DNA from: Gammaproteobacteria bacterium
GTDB lineage: Bacteria > Pseudomonadota > Gammaproteobacteria > SZUA-229
Assembly: GCA_029882395.1 (NCBI GenBank)
Contig: JAOUKT010000003.1
Coordinates: 35,039-99,038 of the forward strand
DNA: 64,000 bases
Direction: 5' to 3'
A program made the position numbers and the translations under genes. Under the pieces are notes generated by a model. That model saw only the letters and a program-made list of their open reading frames with translations, ran no database searches and had not been told where the DNA came from. Shown here in pieces: positions 1 to 8,764 of the stretch (the stretch's first letter is position 1; every line of letters begins with the position of its first letter).

Positions 1-505
1 TGGCGATAATGCGTTGTCTATTGATTGTCTTGGCCGAGTAAATGGCAGCACAGCGTAAAATCGTTACCGCTGTCGCAGTCAGCGTGTTGAATTGCTGCAG
101 TTGATGCTCTGCATCAAGTCGCCTTTTGGCACGAGCAGTTGCAGGCCGCAGCGCAGCCGTTTCAGTGACTAACGCCCCTTTGCAATCACCATAGACACCG
201 CTGGTGCTGATATAGATGATATGAGCGACCCTGTGTGCTTGCAGATAAGCCAGCAAGGTACGCAGTCTTTGATCGCTTAAATCAGTATCCGCAGGCGGCG
301 CAAAATAATAAAGCGTGTCAATATCAGGCGGAAGACGGATAACGACGGCAGCAGAATCAAGATCGGCGATCTGGTGGTCGTGGTGTGAAGACAGGCAGGC
401 GTGCTGGCTTCTGCTGACAGTAGTGACGTGCTGATCATGTTGAATGAGCTGTTGGCAGAGCTCGGTACCCAACTGGCCATAACCAATAATAACGGTGTTT
501 TTCAT
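1..505 (-). CDS. SDR-family (extended) NAD-dependent epimerase/dehydratase, partial
   Basis: The gene runs off the left edge; 168 codons are visible from the ATG at 503-505. The protein opens with a Rossmann nucleotide-binding motif (VIIGYGQLG, residues 5-13). An IYISTSGVYGD segment about 110 residues in and a later ILRCAAIYSAK segment match the catalytic Tyr region and the LR..xIY motif of extended short-chain dehydrogenases of the YeeZ/NAD-epimerase type. The substrate cannot be told. It is divergent from the flavin reductase gene, with 64 bases between the start codons, so the two probably share a promoter region. The family is fairly sure and the specific function unknown. Confidence 0.8.
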   Translation of the reverse strand, partial: MKNTVIIGYGQLGTELCQQLIQHDQHVTTVSRSQHACLSSHHDHQIADLDSAAVVIRLPPDIDTLYYFAPPADTDLSDQRLRTLLAYLQAHRVAHIIYISTSGVYGDCKGALVTETAALRPATARAKRRLDAEHQLQQFNTLTATAVTILRCAAIYSAKTINRQRIIA

Positions 506-569
506 GGTTTAATATTTATCTCAAATAAGCGACAATACACGCCTTATTAGGGTTTGCAGAGTATATTAC

Positions 570-1604
570 ATGAGTTTTAAGGTCGCATTAAAGCCAAGTG
601 GTCATGAGTTTGAGATTAAAGAGCATGAATCGATTCTCGAGGCCGGTCTGAATCATGGTTTATCACTACCCTATGGTTGCCGTAATGGTGCCTGTGGTGC
701 CTGTGCCGGCCAGTTGATCAGTGGCCAGGTTGATTATGCCGATCGCAATACCTCCTGTTTAAGCGAAGCAGACAAAGCCGCGGGCAAGGTTTTATGCTGC
801 CAGGCCAGAGCCGTTGCTGATGTGGTACTGACTATCAAGGAAATCAGCAGCAGTGCAGAAATAAAGCCGAAGATTATGCCAGCACGGGTGATTAAACTTG
901 AAAAGCTGTCGCACGATGTTATGCAGCTTGAATTAAAGCTGCCAGAAAGCCAACGTATGCAATTTCTGGCAGGGCAGTATATAGAAGTTTTGTTAAAGGG
1001 CGGTAAACGCCGGGCCTTTTCAATTGCCAATGCGCCGCATCAGGATGAAGTCATTGTCTTGCAGATACGTCATGTGTCGGGTGGCTACTTCAGTGACCAT
1101 GTGTTTAATGAAATGAAAGAAAAGGCCCTGATCCGTATTGAAGGCCCCTTCGGTGGTTTTTATCTGGATGAAGAAAGTCAGCGCCCGGTGATTATGCTCG
1201 GCGGAGGCACAGGCTATGCGCCATTAAATGGCATGCTTGAACATGCCCATAGCCTCGAATTAAAAAATATGTTTCATCTGTTTTGTGGGGTTCGTGCTAA
1301 ACGTGATCTTTACATGCAAGATCAGGCGCAGGCATTAACTGAAAAAATGCCTAATCTTGACTTTACAGCAGTACTGTCTGACACTGAAGAAGCCGATAAC
1401 TGGCAGGGTGAGAAAGGTTTTGTACATGAAGCTGTATTAAAGCGGTTTGATGATCTGTCTGCTTTTGATATATACATGAGTGGGCCTCCTCCGATGGTGA
1501 ACGCCGCCAAAGAGGCTTTTTTGAAACAGGGAGCAAAACAGGATCGCTTGTTTTCCGATGCGTTTGAATATTCAGCAGATGCGCAAGAGGCTAGTCAACA
1601 ATAA
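570..1604 (+). CDS. 2Fe-2S ferredoxin / FAD / NAD(P)H reductase (CDP-glucoseen reductase-like)
   Basis: This 344-residue protein has three parts. Residues 1-90 form a plant-type 2Fe-2S ferredoxin domain with the cysteine set YGCRNGACGACAG and a later CCQA. Residues about 100-200 form an FAD-binding barrel with the RAFSIANAP motif. The C-terminal half is an NAD(P)H-binding domain with MLGGGTGYAPL and YMSGPPPMV. It should pass electrons from NAD(P)H through FAD to the iron-sulfur centre and on to an unknown acceptor. Such genes are often annotated as CDP-6-deoxy-delta-3,4-glucoseen reductase (AscD-like), but nothing nearby suggests dideoxysugar synthesis, so that name should not be taken literally. 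It acts in the cytoplasm. Confidence 0.88.
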   Translation: MSFKVALKPSGHEFEIKEHESILEAGLNHGLSLPYGCRNGACGACAGQLISGQVDYADRNTSCLSEADKAAGKVLCCQARAVADVVLTIKEISSSAEIKPKIMPARVIKLEKLSHDVMQLELKLPESQRMQFLAGQYIEVLLKGGKRRAFSIANAPHQDEVIVLQIRHVSGGYFSDHVFNEMKEKALIRIEGPFGGFYLDEESQRPVIMLGGGTGYAPLNGMLEHAHSLELKNMFHLFCGVRAKRDLYMQDQAQALTEKMPNLDFTAVLSDTEEADNWQGEKGFVHEAVLKRFDDLSAFDIYMSGPPPMVNAAKEAFLKQGAKQDRLFSDAFEYSADAQEASQQ

Positions 1605-1614
1605 GGACGTTGTT

Positions 1615-2028
1615 ATGACGATAATGAATGAAATAAACCATGAACAGTTATGCATTTATACAAACTGTTCAGGCAAGATGTGCATAAAAGATTTTGATGA
1701 TTATTTTTCCCGAGTCTGGACGGTCTCTTCACATTTTGGATATAACGAATTATTTGATACCACTCAGGGGGACTGGAGTGAATTCGATTTCAGTTATCTG
1801 TTTAATATTGCAAAAATGGCGAGTCAGTTAACGGCCATCGATCCGCGCTCAAAACTGGCCTGGGTTTTACCTAATTCCAAATTTAAAAAACTGACAGATT
1901 TTTATGTATCTTCTAAAAACATGATAACAACAGAGTCCCGTCAGCTAGAGGCGTTTTTTGACCAGCAGCAGGCACTCGACTGGTTAGGTGTTATCAACCA
2001 GCCCTGTTATTATGCAGACAAAATTTAA
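1615..2028 (+). CDS. small SpoIIAA/STAS-like protein, paralogue A
   Basis: This is a 137-residue soluble protein of unknown function. I chose the ATG at 1615 because AAGGA lies 7 bases upstream (1603-1607); an upstream in-frame ATG at 1558 lies inside the preceding gene. Features include CSGKM, YNELFDTTQ, IDPRSKLAWV, FYVSSKNM and a C-terminal ALDWL. The layout, ending in a 'xAFFDQQQALDWL' segment, resembles SpoIIAA-like/STAS-fold proteins (PF11964 type). It is clearly related to the protein at 27052-27447 on the other strand. Its 3' end overlaps hemY by 35 bases tail to tail. Confidence 0.75.
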   Translation: MTIMNEINHEQLCIYTNCSGKMCIKDFDDYFSRVWTVSSHFGYNELFDTTQGDWSEFDFSYLFNIAKMASQLTAIDPRSKLAWVLPNSKFKKLTDFYVSSKNMITTESRQLEAFFDQQQALDWLGVINQPCYYADKI

Positions 2029-3223
2029 GACCCTGCTGGTAAAACTTTTGTGCTTCAGCAGCCTCTTCTGTGTGTTCAAGTAGCAGCGCGATTTGTAAAT
2101 AAGTATCTGCCTGTGGCTGGCTCGACAAGCTCGAATCAAAAAACAAACGTGCTTTGCCCCAAAGGTGTAGTATTGCGCAGATTTTACCGGCAGCCAGTAA
2201 TAGAGCGGGCTGTTGAGGGTTTGACTTTAGCCACTTTTCACAGCTAACTAACAGTTCATGATAATAAGTTTCATGGTTTGGGGTTTTTATGTCAGCAATA
2301 AACCGCGCATACAGTGTTATTAGCTTGTCATCCCACCGTTTGTTAAGCGTGTCACGCAGTACCTGTTCGGCGCGTTTTAATTCATCATTACTTATCAGCT
2401 GTTTGGCATAAAGCAGAACAGTGTCAGCGTCTTTTTTCAGGTGTTTAGGCATGCCCTGCCAGATTGTTTCAAGCTTTGCGATATCGCCGCGCTGGCCGGT
2501 CATATTTAAGTAACCGGAATAGGCTGTCTTTTCGGTTTTGATTAAGATATCTTCCGGTAATGACTTTGACTGTCTCAAATCTTGTATTAGCGGGCATAAA
2601 TGAGACCAGTCTTCCAGCTGCAGGTATGCACGTGACATTAAGCGCATCACAAATTCATGTTTTGGGTGCACCGCCATGAGCTGGTTTAAGGTCGCCAGCG
2701 CCATTTCATTTTGCTGATGAGAAAGCTGTAACTCGGCCTGAGTCAGGCCGATGGCTATGTCTGCATCAGGGTTAATATCATGAGCTTGTTTTAAATAGTT
2801 ATCCCGTCGTGTATCGGCATGCAGTAATTGTGCTGCACGGGCAGCCAGCAGGTAATTTAAAAAAGAATTTTTATTGCCTGAAGCCTGTTTAATAAAATTA
2901 TTCTCGGCTTTTTTGAAACGACCCTCTGAAAACTCTGTCAGCCCGGCGATCAGCCCGGCAGAAGATTTATTGTTCTGGTAATTTGAATATGAGCGCTTGA
3001 GAAAGACAGGCATCTTGATCAGTCTGAGTACCGATCGCAGTAAAACGTAACTGATAATAAACAGCAGAATAATAAAAACGCTTAAAACAAAAACAGAAGT
3101 CTCGATGCTGAATGACTGATATTGAATCAGCACAAAACCGCTACCCTGTTGTTTTAGAAAATAGCCGAGGTAAACCGCGGCGGCAATAAGCAGCAGAAAT
3201 AAAAGACGTTTAATTATTTTCAT
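1994..3223 (-). CDS. hemY: heme biosynthesis-associated TPR protein HemY
   Basis: The 409-residue protein has two N-terminal membrane helices (about residues 5-23 and 42-64), followed by a largely helical region with the character of tetratricopeptide repeats. This is the normal form of proteobacterial HemY, found at the end of hemCD(X)Y operons. It is an inner-membrane protein; its exact biochemical role in tetrapyrrole supply is unsettled, and it is not the protoporphyrinogen oxidase that Bacillus calls HemY. The start overlaps the hemX stop by four bases (ATGA), which suggests translational coupling. Confidence 0.93.
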   Translation of the reverse strand: MKIIKRLLFLLLIAAAVYLGYFLKQQGSGFVLIQYQSFSIETSVFVLSVFIILLFIISYVLLRSVLRLIKMPVFLKRSYSNYQNNKSSAGLIAGLTEFSEGRFKKAENNFIKQASGNKNSFLNYLLAARAAQLLHADTRRDNYLKQAHDINPDADIAIGLTQAELQLSHQQNEMALATLNQLMAVHPKHEFVMRLMSRAYLQLEDWSHLCPLIQDLRQSKSLPEDILIKTEKTAYSGYLNMTGQRGDIAKLETIWQGMPKHLKKDADTVLLYAKQLISNDELKRAEQVLRDTLNKRWDDKLITLYARFIADIKTPNHETYYHELLVSCEKWLKSNPQQPALLLAAGKICAILHLWGKARLFFDSSLSSQPQADTYLQIALLLEHTEEAAEAQKFYQQGLKFCLHNNRAG

Positions 3224-4383
3224 TGTTGGCTTTTACCTCGGTTTATATTCAATCCACTCTGGCCAGGATATGAGTTTGCATCTTTAATGGCCATAATTTT
3301 ATGCAATAACTGCCAGGACGTGGTGATGTCGGGTAGCTCGGGTAACAGCGTGAGCTGAGATAATGGCAGCAGTTCTTCTAACAGGGCCGCCACCCGGCTG
3401 TCCGTTTTCTCATAGTGCTGTGAAATGATAGCAACGGCTTTATTAATTTCAAACTGGAAAACAGCTGTATTTTTGTTGATAAGTGCCAGTCGGGAGGCCT
3501 CAATACTCGATCGCAGGTTGCCACTGATGTCGTTTTTCTGGACCGGGGTGACGGCAGTATAAAGCTCGCGATTATGTTTTTTAATGGTGACCAGAGATTT
3601 GATGCGTGCCCAGAGAGGCGCAAAAAACGAATCGTCTGCAAAGGCGCTGAGGTCAATATCTTCAGAAGATTGGCGGTTATCAATAAGTGTCTGCTGCAGT
3701 GATTTAAAGGGTAGCTGGGTAATAGCCTGTGTCATATTATCTAGACTGAATGCGATGCTGTTGATATCCGGAAGCGGCAGCAGGTTTAACTGATAAATTT
3801 CAGATGCGATTTGTTTTCTGACCTTTAGCAGCCCGGGGTCAGACAAGTCCTGAAGCCGCTGATTGGCAGATTTAAGTGCCGCCACCGTGGTTTTTATATC
3901 GCGCGCAATGAGCAGGCGCTGATTGGCCAGCGATAACAAATAGGAGACTTCGGCAAGCACCCACTGACTCTGACTACGATGGCTGATATCAAATATATTT
4001 TGAGTGGTTTTAAGCAGCGTCTGTTGTGCATCGCTGAGCACTTTAATCTCTGCCTGCTGTTGTGTTATCAGCTGGGTAATTTCTGTCAGCTTGTCTTGCT
4101 GTTGCTGAATCATGAGGCTGGAATCTGATAATTGCTGAGATAGCTCAGTAAGGCTGGCTGACTGTAAGGTGTTGGTGGTGCCGAGTTTGTTTAAGTTATT
4201 GTGTAAATCCATCCAGTAATAATAAGCCGCTGCAGATACGGCCAGGAGCACGAACAGCCCTGACATCAGCGTGACGGCGCTGGAGGATTTCTTGCCAGAT
4301 GTTTTTTGTTTGTCGCGAGTATTTTTGGTGTCAGTTTCAGCTACAGTAACGGGCTTATCAGTTGATGGTTCGGTTGAGCTCAT
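3220..4383 (-). CDS. hemX: HemX-like membrane protein
   Basis: The 387-residue protein has a charged, Ser/Thr/Lys-rich cytoplasmic N-terminus, one membrane helix (about residues 38-57) and a long periplasmic coiled-coil region rich in Gln (about 60-125), then a helical domain. This matches the HemX family, often mis-named uroporphyrin-III C-methyltransferase from old E. coli annotation; I see no methyltransferase motif. It lies between hemD and hemY, with ATGA four-base overlaps at both ends, so the four genes form one translationally coupled operon. Confidence 0.9.
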   Translation of the reverse strand: MSSTEPSTDKPVTVAETDTKNTRDKQKTSGKKSSSAVTLMSGLFVLLAVSAAAYYYWMDLHNNLNKLGTTNTLQSASLTELSQQLSDSSLMIQQQQDKLTEITQLITQQQAEIKVLSDAQQTLLKTTQNIFDISHRSQSQWVLAEVSYLLSLANQRLLIARDIKTTVAALKSANQRLQDLSDPGLLKVRKQIASEIYQLNLLPLPDINSIAFSLDNMTQAITQLPFKSLQQTLIDNRQSSEDIDLSAFADDSFFAPLWARIKSLVTIKKHNRELYTAVTPVQKNDISGNLRSSIEASRLALINKNTAVFQFEINKAVAIISQHYEKTDSRVAALLEELLPLSQLTLLPELPDITTSWQLLHKIMAIKDANSYPGQSGLNINRGKSQQ

Positions 4384-5201
4384 GATTTAACATCCCGTTG
4401 AATTGATTTTTGTTGTTCTGTTGTTATCCTGATAATACAGTCGAGCATAGCATCATCTGTGGCATTATCGGCAGTCTCAATATGCTTAAAGCCAAGCTCA
4501 CGGGCTTTTTGTGAACAGCGCAAGCTCGGAGTGATCAGTATTTTATCCAGTATCGCCGTGCGTGTATTGATGTCAAGCATCGAAAGCAGGTTCTCAAGCC
4601 CATGCTGGCTACTGACGGTGAGCACATCGAGGCGTTGAAAATCATTGTTCGATAATACCCTGTCAGCCGGCAGTCGTTGATATACGTCGAGGCAATCGAC
4701 AGTGGCCTGTCGCTGCTCTAGCACGTCTTGTAAATGCGGCCTGCCCTGGCCGCCTCTGATAATCAGTATTTTCTTGGCACGGATTTGTTGGGCTGAAAAT
4801 TCAGCGCAATCTAGCAAAGCTTCACTATCAAAGCCGTTTTCAGGGCTGATGATGCTTTTGTCGGTATGTTGGGCCAGCGCCTTAGAGCTGGCTTGTCCGA
4901 TGGCGGCTAGCACAGGTGATGTAAGCCTATGGGCGGTTTGTTTAAATAGTGCAAAGCCGTATTCAACGGCATTTTTACTAATAAAGATCACATAGTCGTA
5001 ATTATCTATCGCAGCGAGCAATGCAGCCTGAGACTCATTAAAGCAGGCTTTGATATCAATGCAAGGTTGATGCAGCGTGCTTGCACCTTGTGCTTGTAGC
5101 GAGTGGATCAGCTGCTGTGCCTGTTGCAATGGCCGGGTAACCAGAACACAAAGACCCGTTAGGGGTCTGTCACGCTGTGCTGTTAATAATAATTCACTCA
5201 T
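4380..5201 (-). CDS. hemD: uroporphyrinogen-III synthase
   Basis: The 273-residue protein matches HemD, which closes and isomerises hydroxymethylbilane to uroporphyrinogen III. Visible signatures are the N-terminal VLVTRPLQQA segment, DYVIFISKNAVEYGF, LAAIGQASSKAL, ILIIRGGQGR and VLTVSSQHGLENLL. HemD sequences are poorly conserved, so position directly after hemC is strong support. The start ATG overlaps the hemC stop by one base (TAATG). The protein is cytoplasmic. Confidence 0.93.
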   Translation of the reverse strand: MSELLLTAQRDRPLTGLCVLVTRPLQQAQQLIHSLQAQGASTLHQPCIDIKACFNESQAALLAAIDNYDYVIFISKNAVEYGFALFKQTAHRLTSPVLAAIGQASSKALAQHTDKSIISPENGFDSEALLDCAEFSAQQIRAKKILIIRGGQGRPHLQDVLEQRQATVDCLDVYQRLPADRVLSNNDFQRLDVLTVSSQHGLENLLSMLDINTRTAILDKILITPSLRCSQKARELGFKHIETADNATDDAMLDCIIRITTEQQKSIQRDVKS

Positions 5202-6139
5202 TATGAGACGTTAAGCATTCCCAGCTCTGATAAAATCTCCGCCGCGCCAGCTGTTAACAATCGTTCTGCCAGCTCAGCCCCCAGTTGTTCTGCCTTATCG
5301 GCAGGGCCTCTGATCTCATCAAAAACCACCCGGCTACCATCAGGCTTACCGACCAGACCCCGCAGATAAATCTCGTTAGCTTCTAACAAAGCGTAACCTG
5401 CTATCGGTACCTGGCAGCCCCCATTCAAGCCTTTATTTAAGGCCCTTTCTGCCTGCAAACGGATAGCGGTTTGCGGGTGATTCAGAGGTGCTATCAAGCT
5501 TTCTATCGCAGTGTCGCCTTGTCGGCATTCAATACCAACCGCACCCTGGCCTACCGCAGGTAGTGACTGCTCAGGAGTAAGACTGTGGCGAATACGGTCT
5601 TCGAATTCGAGACGGATCAGGCCCGCAGAGGCAAGGATAATGGCGTCATACTCGCCATTGTCGAGTTTCGCTAACCGGGTATTCACATTGCCGCGTAAAT
5701 CCAGCATTTCAGCATCTGGCATCATGGCTTTGATCTGTAACTGCCGGCGCAGGCTGGAGGTACCGATGCGGGCATTAGCCGGTAAATCATCGAGACAGGC
5801 ATAGTTATTTGAAACGAACGCATCGTGCGGGTTTTCGCGTTCCATGATCACCGACAGGTAGAGCCCCTGAGGAAAGTCCATGGGCACATCTTTCATTGAA
5901 TGAACAGCGATGTCTGCCTGGCCATCGAGCATGCCCTGCTCCAGTTCTTTAACAAATAAACCTTTACCGCCAACTTTGGCCAGTGGTGCATCCAGTATTT
6001 TATCACCCTTAGTGACCATGGTGACCAGTTCAATCTGAAGCTCTGGGTGGTGCTGTTTTAATTGCCTGGAGACTTCGTTTGCTTGCCATAAAGCAAGAGG
6101 CGATTTGCGAGTGGCGATACGGATAGTGTTCTTACTCAT
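5201..6139 (-). CDS. hemC: hydroxymethylbilane synthase (porphobilinogen deaminase)
   Basis: The 312-residue enzyme joins four porphobilinogen units into hydroxymethylbilane. Seen in the sequence: N-terminal [14 protein letters not shown], the [10 protein letters not shown] active-site segment, [20 protein letters not shown] and the dipyrromethane-cofactor cysteine in [10 protein letters not shown] (Cys242). Length is normal. It is the first gene of the leftward hemCDXY operon, so the operon promoter should lie in the 90 bases between this start and the divergent thioredoxin gene; I could not pick a convincing -35/-10 pair there. Confidence 0.98.
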   Translation of the reverse strand: MSKNTIRIATRKSPLALWQANEVSRQLKQHHPELQIELVTMVTKGDKILDAPLAKVGGKGLFVKELEQGMLDGQADIAVHSMKDVPMDFPQGLYLSVIMERENPHDAFVSNNYACLDDLPANARIGTSSLRRQLQIKAMMPDAEMLDLRGNVNTRLAKLDNGEYDAIILASAGLIRLEFEDRIRHSLTPEQSLPAVGQGAVGIECRQGDTAIESLIAPLNHPQTAIRLQAERALNKGLNGGCQVPIAGYALLEANEIYLRGLVGKPDGSRVVFDEIRGPADKAEQLGAELAERLLTAGAAEILSELGMLNVS

Positions 6140-6229
6140 AGGTTATTCGTCATTTAAGCTAAAATATAGGAACTATTTTATGTAAAATTGCTCTCTGTTA
6201 TAAGTCTTTGTTATTAAGAATGAGTGAAA

Positions 6230-6772
6230 ATGTCTAATAAAACTACTTTAAAGTCAGTCTTGGCTGCTGTTTTGGTTTCAATTATTGGCTTTCAGGCCCT
6301 GGTCTCTGATGCGGATGCCGATCAGGTGTTGATTGCCGAGGCGAGTAATTTGCAAAAAGATGGCATTACTGCCCAGCAAAAAGGCATACCCGTGTTGTTG
6401 GAATTCAGTATGCAGGGTTGTCCATTTTGTGAGCAGGTAGAGGAAGAAGTGCTAAAGCCGATGTTAATTAGTGGCGATTATGACAACAAAGTAATGTTGC
6501 GTAAGGTGATGATTGACGAAGACACAGTGATAACCGACTTTAATGGTAAACGCATTACTTACGAAGCATTAGCCAGCCGCTACAATGTTTTTGTAACGCC
6601 GACACTGGTCTTAGTGCATGGCAATGGCGCGGTGATGGGGCTTGAAATGGTTGGTGTTAGCTCGATTGATTTTTACGGTGCCTATTTAGACCAGGCTATC
6701 GACAGAGCATTAAACAAGATTTCAACCGCAGCAGAGCCCGTCAGGATCAGTGGTGGCTCGCCAGCATCTTAA
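6230..6772 (+). CDS. secreted thioredoxin-fold protein with CPFC motif
   Basis: The 180-residue protein has an N-terminal hydrophobic signal sequence (about residues 8-27, ending near DADAD) and a thioredoxin-fold domain with a CxxC pair (QGCPFCEQV, Cys64/Cys67), plus a later VTPTLVLV segment carrying the cis-Pro position. It is likely a periplasmic thiol reductase or disulfide carrier of the SoxW/thioredoxin-2 type; its partner is unknown. A GTG two codons upstream (6224) is an alternative start. The last 26 bases overlap the end of algR on the other strand. Confidence 0.85.
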   Translation: MSNKTTLKSVLAAVLVSIIGFQALVSDADADQVLIAEASNLQKDGITAQQKGIPVLLEFSMQGCPFCEQVEEEVLKPMLISGDYDNKVMLRKVMIDEDTVITDFNGKRITYEALASRYNVFVTPTLVLVHGNGAVMGLEMVGVSSIDFYGAYLDQAIDRALNKISTAAEPVRISGGSPAS

Positions 6773-7487
6773 GTTTTTTACGAACTAATGCCAGATGACG
6801 GCGGCTGATCTCCAGTTTGTCGTCTATGCCATCGAGTAATATACAGTTTTGTCCGTTGCTGGTTTTCGTCATACCGACGATATAGCGGTCAGCAATCAGC
6901 GCATTTCGATGAATACGGGTAAAGCTATCGCCAAATTCTGTCTCAAGCGATTTTAAAGATTCTTCGATCAGGTATTCGTGGGCATCCGTTTTCATGGTCA
7001 CATATTTGTGGTCAGCCTGAAAAAAACGGATGTCATCAACCGGAATTAACTCAAGACGGCCGCGAATTTTGACACACATCTGCTTGCGCACCGTGTCATC
7101 TTCAGCATTCAGTTCTTTGAGCTGAGCCCGTGTTGGCCTTCTGGCCGCATCCAGTGCCTCTTTTAGGCGCTCTTGCTTGATGGGTTTCAGCACATAATCG
7201 ACAGCATGCGTACTAAACGCCTCAAGAGCGTGATCACTAAAGGCCGTGGTAAAGATAACAGCTGGCGGTTTTGATAACTTGCTCAGATGATGGGCTGTTT
7301 CTATGCCATCTATTCCGGGCATACGAATATCAAGCAGGATAATATCCGGTTTCAAGGCCTGTACCTGGTGCAGAGCCTGTTCACCGTTTTCTGCTTCTGC
7401 GACGACCGTGTAGCCATCGAAATTGTCCATCAGTTGTCGAAGGCGCTTGCGTGCCAATGGCTCATCGTCAACAATTAATACATACAT
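6747..7487 (-). CDS. algR: LytTR-type response regulator AlgR
   Basis: The 246-residue protein has an N-terminal receiver domain with acidic pair Asp7/Asp8, phosphoacceptor Asp53 (LLDIRMPG) and the conserved VLKPIK lysine. A C-terminal LytTR DNA-binding domain (about 140-240) contains FFQADHKYVTM, FTRIHRNALI and LEISRRHL. This is the AlgR form: in Pseudomonas AlgR controls alginate, type IV pili and virulence genes with its partner AlgZ/FimS. Here it lies 21 bases downstream of algZ, between hem genes and argH as in Pseudomonas. Regulated targets in this organism cannot be read from the sequence. Confidence 0.92.
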   Translation of the reverse strand: MYVLIVDDEPLARKRLRQLMDNFDGYTVVAEAENGEQALHQVQALKPDIILLDIRMPGIDGIETAHHLSKLSKPPAVIFTTAFSDHALEAFSTHAVDYVLKPIKQERLKEALDAARRPTRAQLKELNAEDDTVRKQMCVKIRGRLELIPVDDIRFFQADHKYVTMKTDAHEYLIEESLKSLETEFGDSFTRIHRNALIADRYIVGMTKTSNGQNCILLDGIDDKLEISRRHLALVRKKLKMLASHH

Positions 7488-7508
7488 TCCCTCTAACTCC
7501 TCCCTTTT

Positions 7509-8558
7509 TTATTCAAAGGGTATATTTAACGTCACCGTATACAGTGGTGGGCCCTCATCGATAGTAAAGCTGGCAGAACTTCCAAAAGCTAACATCAGTC
7601 GCTGGCGTATATTGTTTTGTGCCATCTGATTGCCTTTATGCTGGCTGTTTTGCTGTCTCTTTGACGGATTTGATACCGATATTATTAAACGCCTATTATG
7701 TTTATAGATGCGAATTTTAATAACGCCACCTTCCGGTAACGGTTCAACACCATGATATATGGCATTTTCTACCAGCGGCTGGATAGAAAGCGCGGGCAGT
7801 AAAATGTCTTTATCAAAGCGTTCTATCGCCCATTCAGGCCTTAAACGCGAACCAAGACGCAGTTGTTCTATCGCAAGGTAGCTGCGCACCAGCTTAATTT
7901 CATCGGACAGCTTATGGTCTGTGGTCTCGCGTAAACTGACCCTGAAGAGTTCAGCTAAATTGATTATAGTCGTTTCAGCAGTATCTGGCTGGTCATGAAC
8001 CAGACTGGCAATGGTATTCATGCTATTGAATAAGAAATGCGGTCTGATTCGGGCTTCCAGCGCTTTTAAACGGGTACGCGCTTCGGACATCTGGTTTAAT
8101 TTCCAGTGGTGCTGAATGAAAAAATAACGCAGCAAGACCGCAATCACAATCGAGCTGATGGCCAGGTTTTTCAAGATAAACTGCTGATTCCAGCCGGTCG
8201 GATAAAACTGGGTCAGCGCGAACTCGTCGGCCAAGTAGGTGGTGATGATGCTAAAGCCGAGTGTGATTAATAAAACCAGCAAATAACTGATGATAGAAAT
8301 AGCGACATTAGAAAGCCGGTTGAGAAGGCCTCCAAAAAGACAAAGCACGGCGGCACTGGTTAAGGCAATCCAGAGCATGAACAGCGAGGTGATAGAGAGC
8401 TGTTCCCAGAATTGATTATTGAAAGGTGCGCTATTTAAGCTCAGTACAATGGCCATCAGTTCCGTTACAATCAACAGTCTCAGGATAAAATGGATATCGC
8501 AAAAATTGGGTAAGTAGACCTCACCGGCATGCAGCTGTTGTTTGTTAGTTTTTCCCAT
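7509..8558 (-). CDS. algZ: LytS-family sensor histidine kinase AlgZ (FimS)
   Basis: This inner-membrane sensor has four likely membrane helices between about residues 20 and 150 and a His_kinase (PF06580-type) domain. The phosphoacceptor region is LEARIRPHFLFNSMNT and an N box is visible as VENAIYHG. The usual DxGxG ATP-lid motif is not seen; SVSNPS stands in its place. The YLPNFCDI start region is typical of AlgZ. I prefer the ATG at 8556-8558 (349 residues); an in-frame ATG at 8616-8618 would add 20 residues, and neither has a clean ribosome site. It is co-transcribed with algR. Confidence 0.88.
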   Translation of the reverse strand: MGKTNKQQLHAGEVYLPNFCDIHFILRLLIVTELMAIVLSLNSAPFNNQFWEQLSITSLFMLWIALTSAAVLCLFGGLLNRLSNVAISIISYLLVLLITLGFSIITTYLADEFALTQFYPTGWNQQFILKNLAISSIVIAVLLRYFFIQHHWKLNQMSEARTRLKALEARIRPHFLFNSMNTIASLVHDQPDTAETTIINLAELFRVSLRETTDHKLSDEIKLVRSYLAIEQLRLGSRLRPEWAIERFDKDILLPALSIQPLVENAIYHGVEPLPEGGVIKIRIYKHNRRLIISVSNPSKRQQNSQHKGNQMAQNNIRQRLMLAFGSSASFTIDEGPPLYTVTLNIPFE

Positions 8559-8723
8559 AGATGAATAATTATATCCTGAACTGCAGTCTACCAAGTAATT
8601 TCTTACTATAAAGCGCATTTTTGATTAAGCCACCTGTAATGTAGTACAAATGGTTAAATATATAACGGTGATGGTGTTTTTCAGCAAAGTCAGTCGCAGA
8701 ATGTCATGCTGTTAATGCACATC

Positions 8724-8732
8724 TGGTATACT
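8724..8732 (+). promoter_or_regulatory. extended -10 promoter candidate for argH
   Basis: TGGTATACT is an extended -10 element (TG, one base, TATACT) 32 bases before the argH start. No good -35 hexamer sits 17 bases upstream, which is common for extended -10 promoters. Transcription would begin near 8739. This is a pattern match only. Confidence 0.45.
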
Positions 8733-8764
8733 TCAGCGCATTATTTTCAAAGCGATCGAACATC

